A stretch of 50,689 nucleotides of DNA from an uncultured Candidatus Melainabacteria bacterium (lineage in GTDB: Bacteria > Cyanobacteriota > Vampirovibrionia > Gastranaerophilales > Gastranaerophilaceae), in NCBI GenBank assembly GCA_934675685.1, contig CAKURL010000010.1:1-50689 (forward strand), read 5' to 3'. Positions 43,974 through 50,689 of this stretch are shown here, piece by piece. Positions within the stretch are counted from its first letter, which is position 1; each line of letters starts with the position of its first letter. The notes under the pieces are model-generated. The model did not search any database, was not told the origin of the DNA, and saw only the letters and a list, made by a program, of their open reading frames with translations. The position numbers were made by a program, and so were the translations under genes.

Positions 43974-46132
43974 TATATACACACTTTCGCTATTCTTTCG
44001 TTAAATTCTCTATCTGAAACCTTGCTATATCTATTTAACAAGTTGACAACAGTACTTTTATAATTTGCAAGGCGATTTTTTCTATCTTCAATGCTTGCTT
44101 TTAATTTGAAATAATTATAAGCGTTGTCTCTCATCTCGATTTGGCCTTGCAATTGCGCAATCCTTTGTTCTACTTGTTTTCTCGTTCTTCCTTCTAAGAT
44201 GGTGGCCAAGGTCTTTTGCGCTTCTAGGATTTGCTCTTGCGTTTTTTCTAATTCTTTTAGTTGTTCTTCTTTTGAGGCGATTAAATTTCTATATTCTTCA
44301 ATTGCGTGTTTGTTTATTAAGCAAGCAACACCTTTTTTTTGGCGAAGAGTTTCGTTTCTAAAGTCGAGAGAACTTTTTGCAATTTGGAGAATTTCAACTT
44401 GATTTTTAGAGGATTTATTTTTTCTCCTTTTTGCCAAGTCGTGTTCTAATTGTTCGATTTCGTTTAATAATTCAAGGTTGTGTTGATATGTTTCATAGTC
44501 TTTTTTGTCCTCAAAGCTTACATTTGCGTTCGCGTTTTGTGCTTCTAGGGTTTTTATTTTTGTTTGAAACATTTGGATTTCTTGTTCTAAGTCCCCTTTT
44601 GTTTTGAGGTCTCGTTTTAAGATTTCAACTTTTGCGCTCGTTGCGTCATATTGCGTTAGTTTGTTTCGATATTTTTCTAATTCCCCTTCGAAAGAATAAT
44701 ATGACTGAACTTTCTTTTTGAGCCTTTCTTCTCTCCCTCTTTGGGCTTTTATTTTGTCCTCTAATTCTTTAATTTTTTCTAAATCAATCGAAGAATCTTC
44801 ACTCATGGAATAATCGGCTATGATGTCTTGGATTCTCGAGATTGTGTTTTGGACAGTTAAAAGCTCAAAAATAGCCCCGAAGAACGGCTGTTTCTTCGTT
44901 CTTTCGAGTTCTTTTTCTCTTTCTTCGTTTTCTTTTTGCGCTTCTTGGATTTTTTTCATCAAATTGTCTAAGACAGCTTTTCTGTTTTCTAAAATAAGTT
45001 TTCTTCTTTCAGAATCTTCTGTTCTTGGGGGGACTAAGATGATTTCTCCTTGGCTTAGATTTTTAAATGTCGCGACCATATCGTCTGCATAAGAATCATA
45101 GCCATCTAGGTCGTTTCTTTTGTCGATTTCTTTTTGGACTTGTTCTAAATATTGTTGCATTCTTTGTTGGAACATCGGGTTTTCCCTTTGCCAATCAAAA
45201 AATGGCTTATCTGATCTTTTATTGTTGCATTCATAGCAATCTGCTATGTAATTATCAGTCCTATTTCCTCCTCCATCTGTTTTCGATTGAAGGTGTTCTG
45301 TTGTTATTTTGGAAGGTTCAATCAGAGCATAAGCGATTTTTTTGGAAGAATAGCCGTCTTTTGAATATTTTACAAAGAAAGATTCAATATTGTTAGAAGA
45401 ATTTGGGAGTTTTTGCGCAATTTTATCTATTTCTCTTTGGATATCAGGGTCTTCGCAAGTATTCGCAAAATCATGGATAAAGCCTTTTCTTTTGAATTCG
45501 CCATTGCCAATTCCATTTATTTTATCCTCTTGCAATCTAAGAAGTTTGTTTAAATGCAGCAATTCTTCTTCAGAGGTTACGTTTTCGTTGATATATTCTT
45601 CAAGTTCGTCTACGACTTCCATCTGACTTGCGATAAGAGGCTCTAAATATGCTTTTCCTTCTTTTTTAATTAAGTCATACAAAGATAAATTAGGATATAT
45701 TCTGGCCAATTGTTTGATTGTGTTTACAACTTCTTGTCTTTGCGGACGGAAAATACTTATTTTTGGACTTGTTTCTTCGTTTTCTTTTTCTTGGTTTTCT
45801 TTTTGAAAAATTCTGTCATCTTCATATTTTTCCAAAGCAGAAGCTAAATCTTCCCCCTTTTTGTCATAGACATCTGAAACAAAAGCTTCAGCTTGTTCGT
45901 TTGTGAGCATTAAATAGCCGCAATATGGGCATCTTAAATTTTCAAATTCTTTTATTTTAAACTTCGAAGTAACACAATATTTTCCAAGAAAAGAAACGCT
46001 TTTATTTTTTTCAAAAGTGTCTTTCAAAACTCCTCTATTAAAGGAAATCGGGCTAGTTGAAAACGTTTGTTTGTTTTCAAGCTTTTTTGGATTATATGAT
46101 TTTAGATTTATTAAGTTGAAATTTATTCTCAT
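43973..46132 (-). CDS. HNH-like / coiled-coil protein with N-terminal ISF motif (second gene of operon)
   Basis: The 719-residue product has two Ser-Phe motifs near the start (PISF at 28-31, VSFLG at 46-50), then CPYC (68-71) and a helical region. The HNH-like segment at 276-314 (ITTEHLQSKTDGGG, RTDNYIADCYECN, DKPFFDW) again has EH and a CxxCN pair. A long coiled coil fills residues about 375-700 and may join subunits or span a complex. It follows the DExH helicase with an ATGA overlap (46129-46132), a sign of coupled translation, and precedes the paralogue with a TAATG overlap. The function is unknown. Confidence 0.75.
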   Translation of the reverse strand: MRINFNLINLKSYNPKKLENKQTFSTSPISFNRGVLKDTFEKNKSVSFLGKYCVTSKFKIKEFENLRCPYCGYLMLTNEQAEAFVSDVYDKKGEDLASALEKYEDDRIFQKENQEKENEETSPKISIFRPQRQEVVNTIKQLARIYPNLSLYDLIKKEGKAYLEPLIASQMEVVDELEEYINENVTSEEELLHLNKLLRLQEDKINGIGNGEFKRKGFIHDFANTCEDPDIQREIDKIAQKLPNSSNNIESFFVKYSKDGYSSKKIAYALIEPSKITTEHLQSKTDGGGNRTDNYIADCYECNNKRSDKPFFDWQRENPMFQQRMQQYLEQVQKEIDKRNDLDGYDSYADDMVATFKNLSQGEIILVPPRTEDSERRKLILENRKAVLDNLMKKIQEAQKENEEREKELERTKKQPFFGAIFELLTVQNTISRIQDIIADYSMSEDSSIDLEKIKELEDKIKAQRGREERLKKKVQSYYSFEGELEKYRNKLTQYDATSAKVEILKRDLKTKGDLEQEIQMFQTKIKTLEAQNANANVSFEDKKDYETYQHNLELLNEIEQLEHDLAKRRKNKSSKNQVEILQIAKSSLDFRNETLRQKKGVACLINKHAIEEYRNLIASKEEQLKELEKTQEQILEAQKTLATILEGRTRKQVEQRIAQLQGQIEMRDNAYNYFKLKASIEDRKNRLANYKSTVVNLLNRYSKVSDREFNERIAKVCI

Positions 46133-48831
46133 AGTGCTAATTCGTCGTATATTGGGTCTTGTTTTAAAAGAATTAAGGATAAATCCGCTGTTTCTTTTAG
46201 GTTTTCATAATATTGTTGGTTTGGATATAAATCTGGGTTTTGAAGAGCGAAGTCGCAAATCGCTTCTATTCTTTTTAAGATTGAACAGCTTTGAGCAAGC
46301 ACCTTATATGCATTTCCTTCTTGGGCTTTTCTGTTGAATTCTTTTGCGCTGTCTCCGATTTTTTGGGCAGATTTTTTGTCGATTGCTTGGTTTTTGTGAC
46401 CGGTGATTCTTGTGAAATTGCCTATGCTGTTTGGAGTCGTGTCGTTTGAGATAGCAAACAAATAAGCGCAGAAGCCTCCAAAAGTGTCTGTGAAAACAGG
46501 GGCGATTTTTGCTTCTTTTTGGGCTCTTAAAAGTTTATTTTCTTCTTTTGTCACGACTTCTTTGGTTTTTTCAAAGTGTTCAATTTCTTTGTTTGCGTCA
46601 AACCAATTTGGAAGCTTTGATTTCAATGTATTTTGGATTAATGTAGGCATGAAATTTTCTTCTTGTTGTTCGCAAGATGAAGCAATGTGTCCCACAACTT
46701 GACACAATTCGTACATATCCATATCTTTTAGCTTTTCATTATAAATCAAGCTCGAAAGCAAAAGTGGATTTGCGCATTGCGCAAGTTTTAAAATTCTTCC
46801 TTTTGGAGTGAGTGAAGTAATTCCATTTTTTTGTTCGACAAAGCCGGTCTTTGCTAAAACTTGTCTATATTTTTCAAATTTTTTCAAAAGCGTTTCTTTG
46901 TCGTAGTCTGGGTCTTTTGAAGTGAACATTTTAAAAGAATAGTCGATTAAATTTTCAATCACTCTTTCGCCATTGTTTTTTTCATAACAATTTGCCATCA
47001 AAGTCCATTGTGGCCTAAAGCTTGATTTTAAGTCGTCCGGCTTTGAGTCTATTAAATCGTAGGCTAAATTTAAATCGTCATTTGCTTGATAGTCTTTTGA
47101 GTTTGGAGTTTTTGCTTTTTTTGTGGAAGCGGAAGTATTTACATATAAGATAACATTTCCTATGCTATCAATCCCTCTTCTTCCTGCGCGGCCTGCCATT
47201 TGCTGTAATTCATTTGCGCTTAGAGGAACATATTCTACTTCTTTTTTGGATAAATCAAATTCTGGGTGGGTGATGTCTGCGATGACGGTTGATTTAGTTG
47301 GCATGTTGATTCCAGCAGACAAGGTGGAAGTTGCCATAACGACTTTGATTAATTTTTTAGAATATAATTCTTCAACGAGTTTTTTATAGCTTGGAAGCTC
47401 GCCCGCATGGTGACAGCCAAAGCCCTTTAAAAGCGCTTGTTCGTTTAAATGCGTTCCTAAATATAAGCCTTTTTCTTTATAACTATCAATTATTTTTTGA
47501 ATTTCTTCTTTTTCTTCTTCGGCATTCAAGTCGATTTTGCTTGAAAGAAGCTCTTGTTGGATATCTTCCGTCCCTTGTCTTGAGAGCTTGAAAATAATCG
47601 CAGGGAGCATATTATTTTCTTTCATGTCTAAAACAAGTTTTGCCCAATCGTCTTTTTCGTGCCTTACTTGCGCTCTTATTGTTGTTTTTGTGGTTGGGTC
47701 AGATAACAATTGAGAGATTTCTTGAGCTTGTTCTTTAGAAAGTTTTGGATATTTTTGGCTTAATTTTGCTTCAAAGTCTCTTGTTTCAAGGGTTTCATCT
47801 TCGCCTTTAAAGTTTTCTTTTAATTCTTCTATTAAGGCTCTATATTGTTCCTTTGAAATCCTTTGAGGTTCATTTGTTTCTAAATTTGCTTTTTGGATAG
47901 TTTCCAGGGCTCTTTTTTGTTTTTGGGTCAAATCGTCTGGGTTTATTTGGTCTAATTCTACGTTTGACCTTGTTATTGGGACAAATTTATTTTCTGAATT
48001 CTCTTCTGGGTCATAGACATAATGGATTAAAGGAACAAAACGCTCGGTGGAATCCACTTTCACTTCTTTCACTTCTCTTGAAGGGTTCAACATAGTAAGC
48101 CATGAAGCGAAATCTTGGTCATTTCCGATTGTAGCAGAAAGAGCCAAAGTTTGAAAATTCTTTTGAGGAGTGTTGATTAAAGAATATTCCCAAACTGGGC
48201 CTCTATCAAAGTCTCCTAGATAATGCGCTTCGTCAAAAATTACAGTCCCTTTTTGGCCTGAATTATTTAATGATGGCGCCATGTTGTTATAAATTTCTGC
48301 TGTCATAAAAGTAATTGGCGCATTAGGGTTTAGCTTAATGTCTCCTGTTAAAAGCCCAATTTTATCTTCGCCATAGACTTTTGAAAATTCTCTATATTTG
48401 TCGTTTGCAAGAGATTTTAGGGGAATTACTATTAAAGTTTTTTTGCCTTCTTTTAGGTTTTTTGTCGCAACATAATGCATAGGAGCGGTTTTTCCTGTGC
48501 CCGTAGGTGCGTTAAAAAGCACGCTATCGCCATCATATAATGCTTTTGCGCATTCTATTTGGCTTTCGTCCGGGGAGAATTGAAAAACTGAACCATCAGA
48601 CAAAGTGACTTGTGGTAATTGGAAATAATTTTCTTCAAGAGTGTCCTCAAATGTCGCGTTTTTGGGTTTTTGGGCAAAATTAACGTAGCCTTTAAAGCTT
48701 ATGTTGCTTGAAAAAATAGAATTTATTTTATATGGGCTTATGGAGCCCATTTTTAATTGTTGTTTTTTTAATTTTGTTTCTTTTAAATTTGAAGTTGCGC
48801 TTGCTTTTATGCTATTGATTGGCGAAATCAT
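46129..48831 (-). CDS. Ski2-like DExH helicase with N-terminal ISFKG motif (first gene of operon)
   Basis: From ATG 48831 (GGGAG at 48839-48843 is correctly spaced; TTG 48861 is less likely) the product has 900 residues. The first about 45 are Ser/Lys/Asn-rich and end in NISFKGY. Helicase motif I is NAPTGTGKT (108-115), motif II DEAHYLGD, motif III LALSATIG, motif V AGINMPT and motif VI QMAGRAGRRG, as in the Ski2/Hel308 superfamily 2 group. A winged-helix-like region and helical C terminus follow. It lies at the head of an operon with two HNH-like proteins. Confidence 0.85.
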   Translation of the reverse strand: MISPINSIKASATSNLKETKLKKQQLKMGSISPYKINSIFSSNISFKGYVNFAQKPKNATFEDTLEENYFQLPQVTLSDGSVFQFSPDESQIECAKALYDGDSVLFNAPTGTGKTAPMHYVATKNLKEGKKTLIVIPLKSLANDKYREFSKVYGEDKIGLLTGDIKLNPNAPITFMTAEIYNNMAPSLNNSGQKGTVIFDEAHYLGDFDRGPVWEYSLINTPQKNFQTLALSATIGNDQDFASWLTMLNPSREVKEVKVDSTERFVPLIHYVYDPEENSENKFVPITRSNVELDQINPDDLTQKQKRALETIQKANLETNEPQRISKEQYRALIEELKENFKGEDETLETRDFEAKLSQKYPKLSKEQAQEISQLLSDPTTKTTIRAQVRHEKDDWAKLVLDMKENNMLPAIIFKLSRQGTEDIQQELLSSKIDLNAEEEKEEIQKIIDSYKEKGLYLGTHLNEQALLKGFGCHHAGELPSYKKLVEELYSKKLIKVVMATSTLSAGINMPTKSTVIADITHPEFDLSKKEVEYVPLSANELQQMAGRAGRRGIDSIGNVILYVNTSASTKKAKTPNSKDYQANDDLNLAYDLIDSKPDDLKSSFRPQWTLMANCYEKNNGERVIENLIDYSFKMFTSKDPDYDKETLLKKFEKYRQVLAKTGFVEQKNGITSLTPKGRILKLAQCANPLLLSSLIYNEKLKDMDMYELCQVVGHIASSCEQQEENFMPTLIQNTLKSKLPNWFDANKEIEHFEKTKEVVTKEENKLLRAQKEAKIAPVFTDTFGGFCAYLFAISNDTTPNSIGNFTRITGHKNQAIDKKSAQKIGDSAKEFNRKAQEGNAYKVLAQSCSILKRIEAICDFALQNPDLYPNQQYYENLKETADLSLILLKQDPIYDELAL

Positions 48832-48888
48832 TAATTTTCTCCCACAAGTTATATTATACAATAAACGCGTGAAAAAAAATTTTTGCTA

Positions 48889-48894
48889 TATAAT
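48889..48894 (+). promoter_or_regulatory. -10 TATAAT 6 nt before the purB ATG
   Basis: TATAAT at 48889-48894 is followed by six bases and ATG 48901. In the alternative register TATATA at 48887-48892 is preceded by TG with one spacer base, an extended -10 with eight bases to the ATG. No ribosome site is present. Confidence 0.5.
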
Positions 48895-48900
48895 AAAATT

Positions 48901-50175
48901 ATGATTACAAGATATTCAAGAAAAGAAATGGCTTCTATTTGGGAGCTCGAAAACAAATTTAAATATTACTTAGATGTTGAGCTTGCTGTCGTGAAGGCGC
49001 AAGTTGAGCTTGGAAATTTTGACAAAGAAGTTTATGAAAACATCAAAAATACTGCAAAATTTGACGTTTCAAGAATTGATGAAATTGAAAAAATTGTGCG
49101 TCATGATGTCATAGCTTTTTTGGAAAATGTGAACGAAAATGTTGGGAAAAAATATTCCCCATATATCCATAAAGGCTTAACAAGCTCAGACGTCATAGAC
49201 ACAGCTTTTGCGCTTCAGATAAAAGATGCTTCAAAGATTATTCTTGAAGACTTGGAAAAATTAATTGAAGAAGTAAAAAAACTTGCTTTTTCTCATAAAA
49301 ATACTGTTTGCCTAGGAAGAAGCCACGGGATAGGTGCCGAAGTCATCACTTTTGGCTTCAAGCTTTTAAATTTGCTTGATATGCTTTCTAGGGCAAAAGA
49401 GCGCTTTGAATATGCTCTTCAAGATGTCCTTGTTGGGCAGATTTCAGGCCCTTGCGGTACATATTCAAATATTGACCCAAAGGTCGAAAATAAGACTTGT
49501 GAAATTTTGGGTTTAAAGCCGGCAAAAATTTCTACGCAAGTCATAGCGAGAGATCGTCACGCAAGCTATATTCAAGCAATCGCTTTAATTGGCGCTGCTA
49601 TTGAATCTTTTTCAATTGAAATTCGCCATCTTCAAAGGTTCGAAGTTTGCGAAGTGGAAGAAGGTTTTAAACAAGGGCAAAAGGGCTCTTCTGCAATGCC
49701 ACACAAGAAAAATCCAATCGCAAGCGAAAACCTCTCTGGGCTCGCAAGGGTTTTAAGAAGCAACACAATTGCTGCTATGGAAGATATTGCGCTCTGGCAT
49801 GAAAGAGATATTTCCCACTCTTCTGTGGAAAGGGTGATTTTCCCTGATTCTACGATTTTAATTGATTACATGCTTCATCGCTTCTTGGGTGTTATTGAAA
49901 ATTTGGTTGTGAAGCCAAAAAATATGATAAATAATGCAAATAAATATGGCGGAATTATTTATTCTCAAAGTTGCCTTTTGAAGCTTTTAGAACACGACAT
50001 GACAAGAGAAGAAAGCTATAAGATTGTCCAAAAAGAAGCCCTTGACGCATTTAATAATAATGGCAATTTTAAGGAAAATATGAAGAAATATTTGTCTGAA
50101 GACGAGATTTTTGATTGTTTTAATCAGGATAAATATTTGAAAAATATTGAGACAATTTTTTCTAGGTTTGAGTAG
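48901..50175 (+). CDS. purB: Adenylosuccinate lyase
   Basis: The enzyme cleaves SAICAR and adenylosuccinate in purine synthesis. The 424-residue product has the fumarase/aspartase superfamily signatures: HKGLTSSDVIDTAFAL, RSHGIGAEVITFG, and the catalytic loop KQGQKGSSAMPHKKNPI. I chose ATG 48901 over the upstream frame at 48883, because the -10-like box lies inside that upstream stretch. Confidence 0.96.
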   Translation: MITRYSRKEMASIWELENKFKYYLDVELAVVKAQVELGNFDKEVYENIKNTAKFDVSRIDEIEKIVRHDVIAFLENVNENVGKKYSPYIHKGLTSSDVIDTAFALQIKDASKIILEDLEKLIEEVKKLAFSHKNTVCLGRSHGIGAEVITFGFKLLNLLDMLSRAKERFEYALQDVLVGQISGPCGTYSNIDPKVENKTCEILGLKPAKISTQVIARDRHASYIQAIALIGAAIESFSIEIRHLQRFEVCEVEEGFKQGQKGSSAMPHKKNPIASENLSGLARVLRSNTIAAMEDIALWHERDISHSSVERVIFPDSTILIDYMLHRFLGVIENLVVKPKNMINNANKYGGIIYSQSCLLKLLEHDMTREESYKIVQKEALDAFNNNGNFKENMKKYLSEDEIFDCFNQDKYLKNIETIFSRFE

Positions 50176-50190
50176 ATTGTGTAGCTGTTT

Positions 50191-50309
50191 GGTGTTTCAG
50201 GGTCTTTTGTAAACATTTAATATTAAATTCTCGCAATTCATGTTTTAGAGATTCTGAACAAATTGAAAAATTTCGCGATTGCTTATTTTTCTAATTTTTC
50301 AGAATGACG
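50191..50309 (+). repeat. Dispersed ATTCTGAA element, copy 3
   Basis: It ends TTCAGAATGAC and contains GAGATTCTGAACAAATTGAAAA-type sequence (closely matching 18351-18370). The left end, GGTGTTTCAGGG, corresponds to the inner part of copy 2. It joins the REP-like hairpin through ATTGTTTTATTAAATG. Confidence 0.75.
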
Positions 50310-50329
50310 TATTGTTTTATTAAATGTAG

Positions 50330-50349
50330 GTCGGATTTACTAATCCGAC
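50330..50349 (+). repeat. REP-like hairpin (module D), copy 2
   Basis: GTCGGATT and AATCCGAC pair around TACT, and GTAG lies directly upstream at 50326-50329. Compared with 38598-38617, the stem keeps pairing by an A-T substitution for G-C. Confidence 0.75.
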
Positions 50350-50375
50350 AAATTCGTTTCATTCGAGTTTGCTCA

Positions 50376-50470
50376 CCAAGCGCAGGTGCGCTAAGGCTCA
50401 CTTGTTTCGAATTCTAAGGTCTACGTGCTTGCTGCCCGTTCGACACGGCCAGCAGTGCACTTCGCACAGC
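50376..50470 (-). repeat. GC-rich mosaic modules A and B, inverted copy
   Basis: On the minus strand module B (50470-50413) precedes module A (50408-50376). At 38 kb the order is A then B, so the modules have been rearranged. Module B retains a hairpin GCTGGCCGT / ACGGGCAGC with a different loop (GTCGA here, GATGA at 38183). Confidence 0.8.
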
Positions 50471-50531
50471 ATGCCTTCAGCTTCACAAACCTAGTGCGTC
50501 GCACTACGGTTTGTTCGCTTCAGGACAACAA

Positions 50532-50554
50532 AAAACCTGCATAGTGCAGGTTTT
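50532..50554 (-). terminator. Terminator of the gene at the window end
   Basis: AAAACCTGCA and TGCAGGTTTT form a ten-pair stem around TAG, with a T-run on the minus strand. It overlaps the stop codon of the partial minus-strand reading frame by two bases. Confidence 0.75.
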
Positions 50555-50689
50555 AAAACTGTTTTCTCTCTATTCCTCTTTCAAAGGTGTCATCATCTTG
50601 CCAACTTTTGCGCAAGATATGACTTAAATCTTTTTTATTTCCAAATTGTTTGGAAGTTTTTGGGTACGGTCTACACAAAAGCCAAACTC
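50553..50689 (-). CDS. C-terminal end of an unrecognised protein (cut by window edge)
   Basis: The minus-strand frame is open from the window edge to TAA at 50553-50555 and ends directly before a terminator, which supports a real gene. The visible 45 residues include KQFGNKKDLSHILRKSWQ and DDDTFERGIERKQF, a hydrophilic C terminus. The 28 bases at the window edge closely match a segment of the mosaic repeat near 38368-38394, so the coding region may itself be partly repeat-derived. No family assigned. Confidence 0.45.
   Translation of the reverse strand, partial: VWLLCRPYPKTSKQFGNKKDLSHILRKSWQDDDTFERGIERKQF

Larger units (their letters stand above)
50176..50552. other. Intergenic region with inverted repeat copy
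   Basis: No gene is seen. It holds ATTCTGAA element copy 3, the REP-like hairpin, module A and module B in inverted orientation relative to the 38 kb region, and a terminator near the end. Confidence 0.6.

Noticed and set aside
1..50689. CRISPR array
   Set aside because: No series of identical short repeats separated by unique spacers was found; the only repeats are the dispersed modules described above.

Overview
The window is AT-rich, densely coded DNA from a fermentative, outer-membrane-bearing bacterium. The gene content fits a gut Melainabacteria-type lineage (Gastranaerophilales or a relative). Supporting signs are a large homodimeric pyruvate:ferredoxin oxidoreductase, the non-mevalonate isoprenoid gene ispD, a TolC-type outer-membrane protein, a prepilin, CpaE/CpaF-like pilus proteins, a FliA-like sigma factor and several large proteins carrying a short Ser-Phe-Lys-Gly motif near the N terminus. 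This placement is inference; no rRNA is present to fix it. TGA is used as a normal stop (ribD, the radical SAM gene and the helicase all end on it).

Layout. 1-5.2 kb: the start of a RelA/SpoT alarmone enzyme (cut by the window edge), a DUF167 protein, a GAF/GGDEF-like/HD-GYP signalling protein and radA. 5.2-12 kb: minus-strand genes, with an EF-hand small protein, then a run read cpaE-cpaF-ribD-aroQ-thiL-ispD with tiny gaps or overlaps, headed separately by pncC. 12-16.6 kb: a sigma-70 gene and the PFOR gene. 16.7-19.6 kb: an accessory patch with an XRE regulator, a divergent prepilin gene sharing a palindromic operator-like site, dispersed repeats, a 48-residue membrane peptide and a radical SAM enzyme. 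19.6-25.3 kb: an AAA+ ATPase, an SF1 helicase-nuclease, rplU-rpmA and tRNA-Asp. 25.4-37.6 kb: a decayed tag gene, tpiA, a FliA-like sigma factor, a ZIP transporter, a B12-type radical SAM/SDR pair, an ankyrin protein, bioD, a ribbon-helix-helix protein, a TolC/ABC-permease pair and a BcrA-type activase. 37.7-50.2 kb: a thioesterase, a GC-rich mosaic repeat, uvrA, a three-gene helicase/HNH/HNH operon and purB. An inverted, rearranged copy of the mosaic repeat follows purB, and the last 137 bases hold the end of a further gene.

The most unusual features are four. (1) A translationally coupled operon encodes a Ski2-like DExH helicase and two paralogous HNH-like/coiled-coil proteins, all three with the N-terminal ISF(K)G-type motif. 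(2) At least eleven intact genes, and one pseudogene, have a -10 box ending only 6-8 bases before the ATG and no Shine-Dalgarno sequence, which predicts leaderless mRNAs; many of these have an extended -10 (TGn). (3) A GC-rich modular repeat family includes a REP-like hairpin whose stem shows a compensatory base change between two copies. (4) A CpaF-like protein has a broken Walker A motif next to CpaE.
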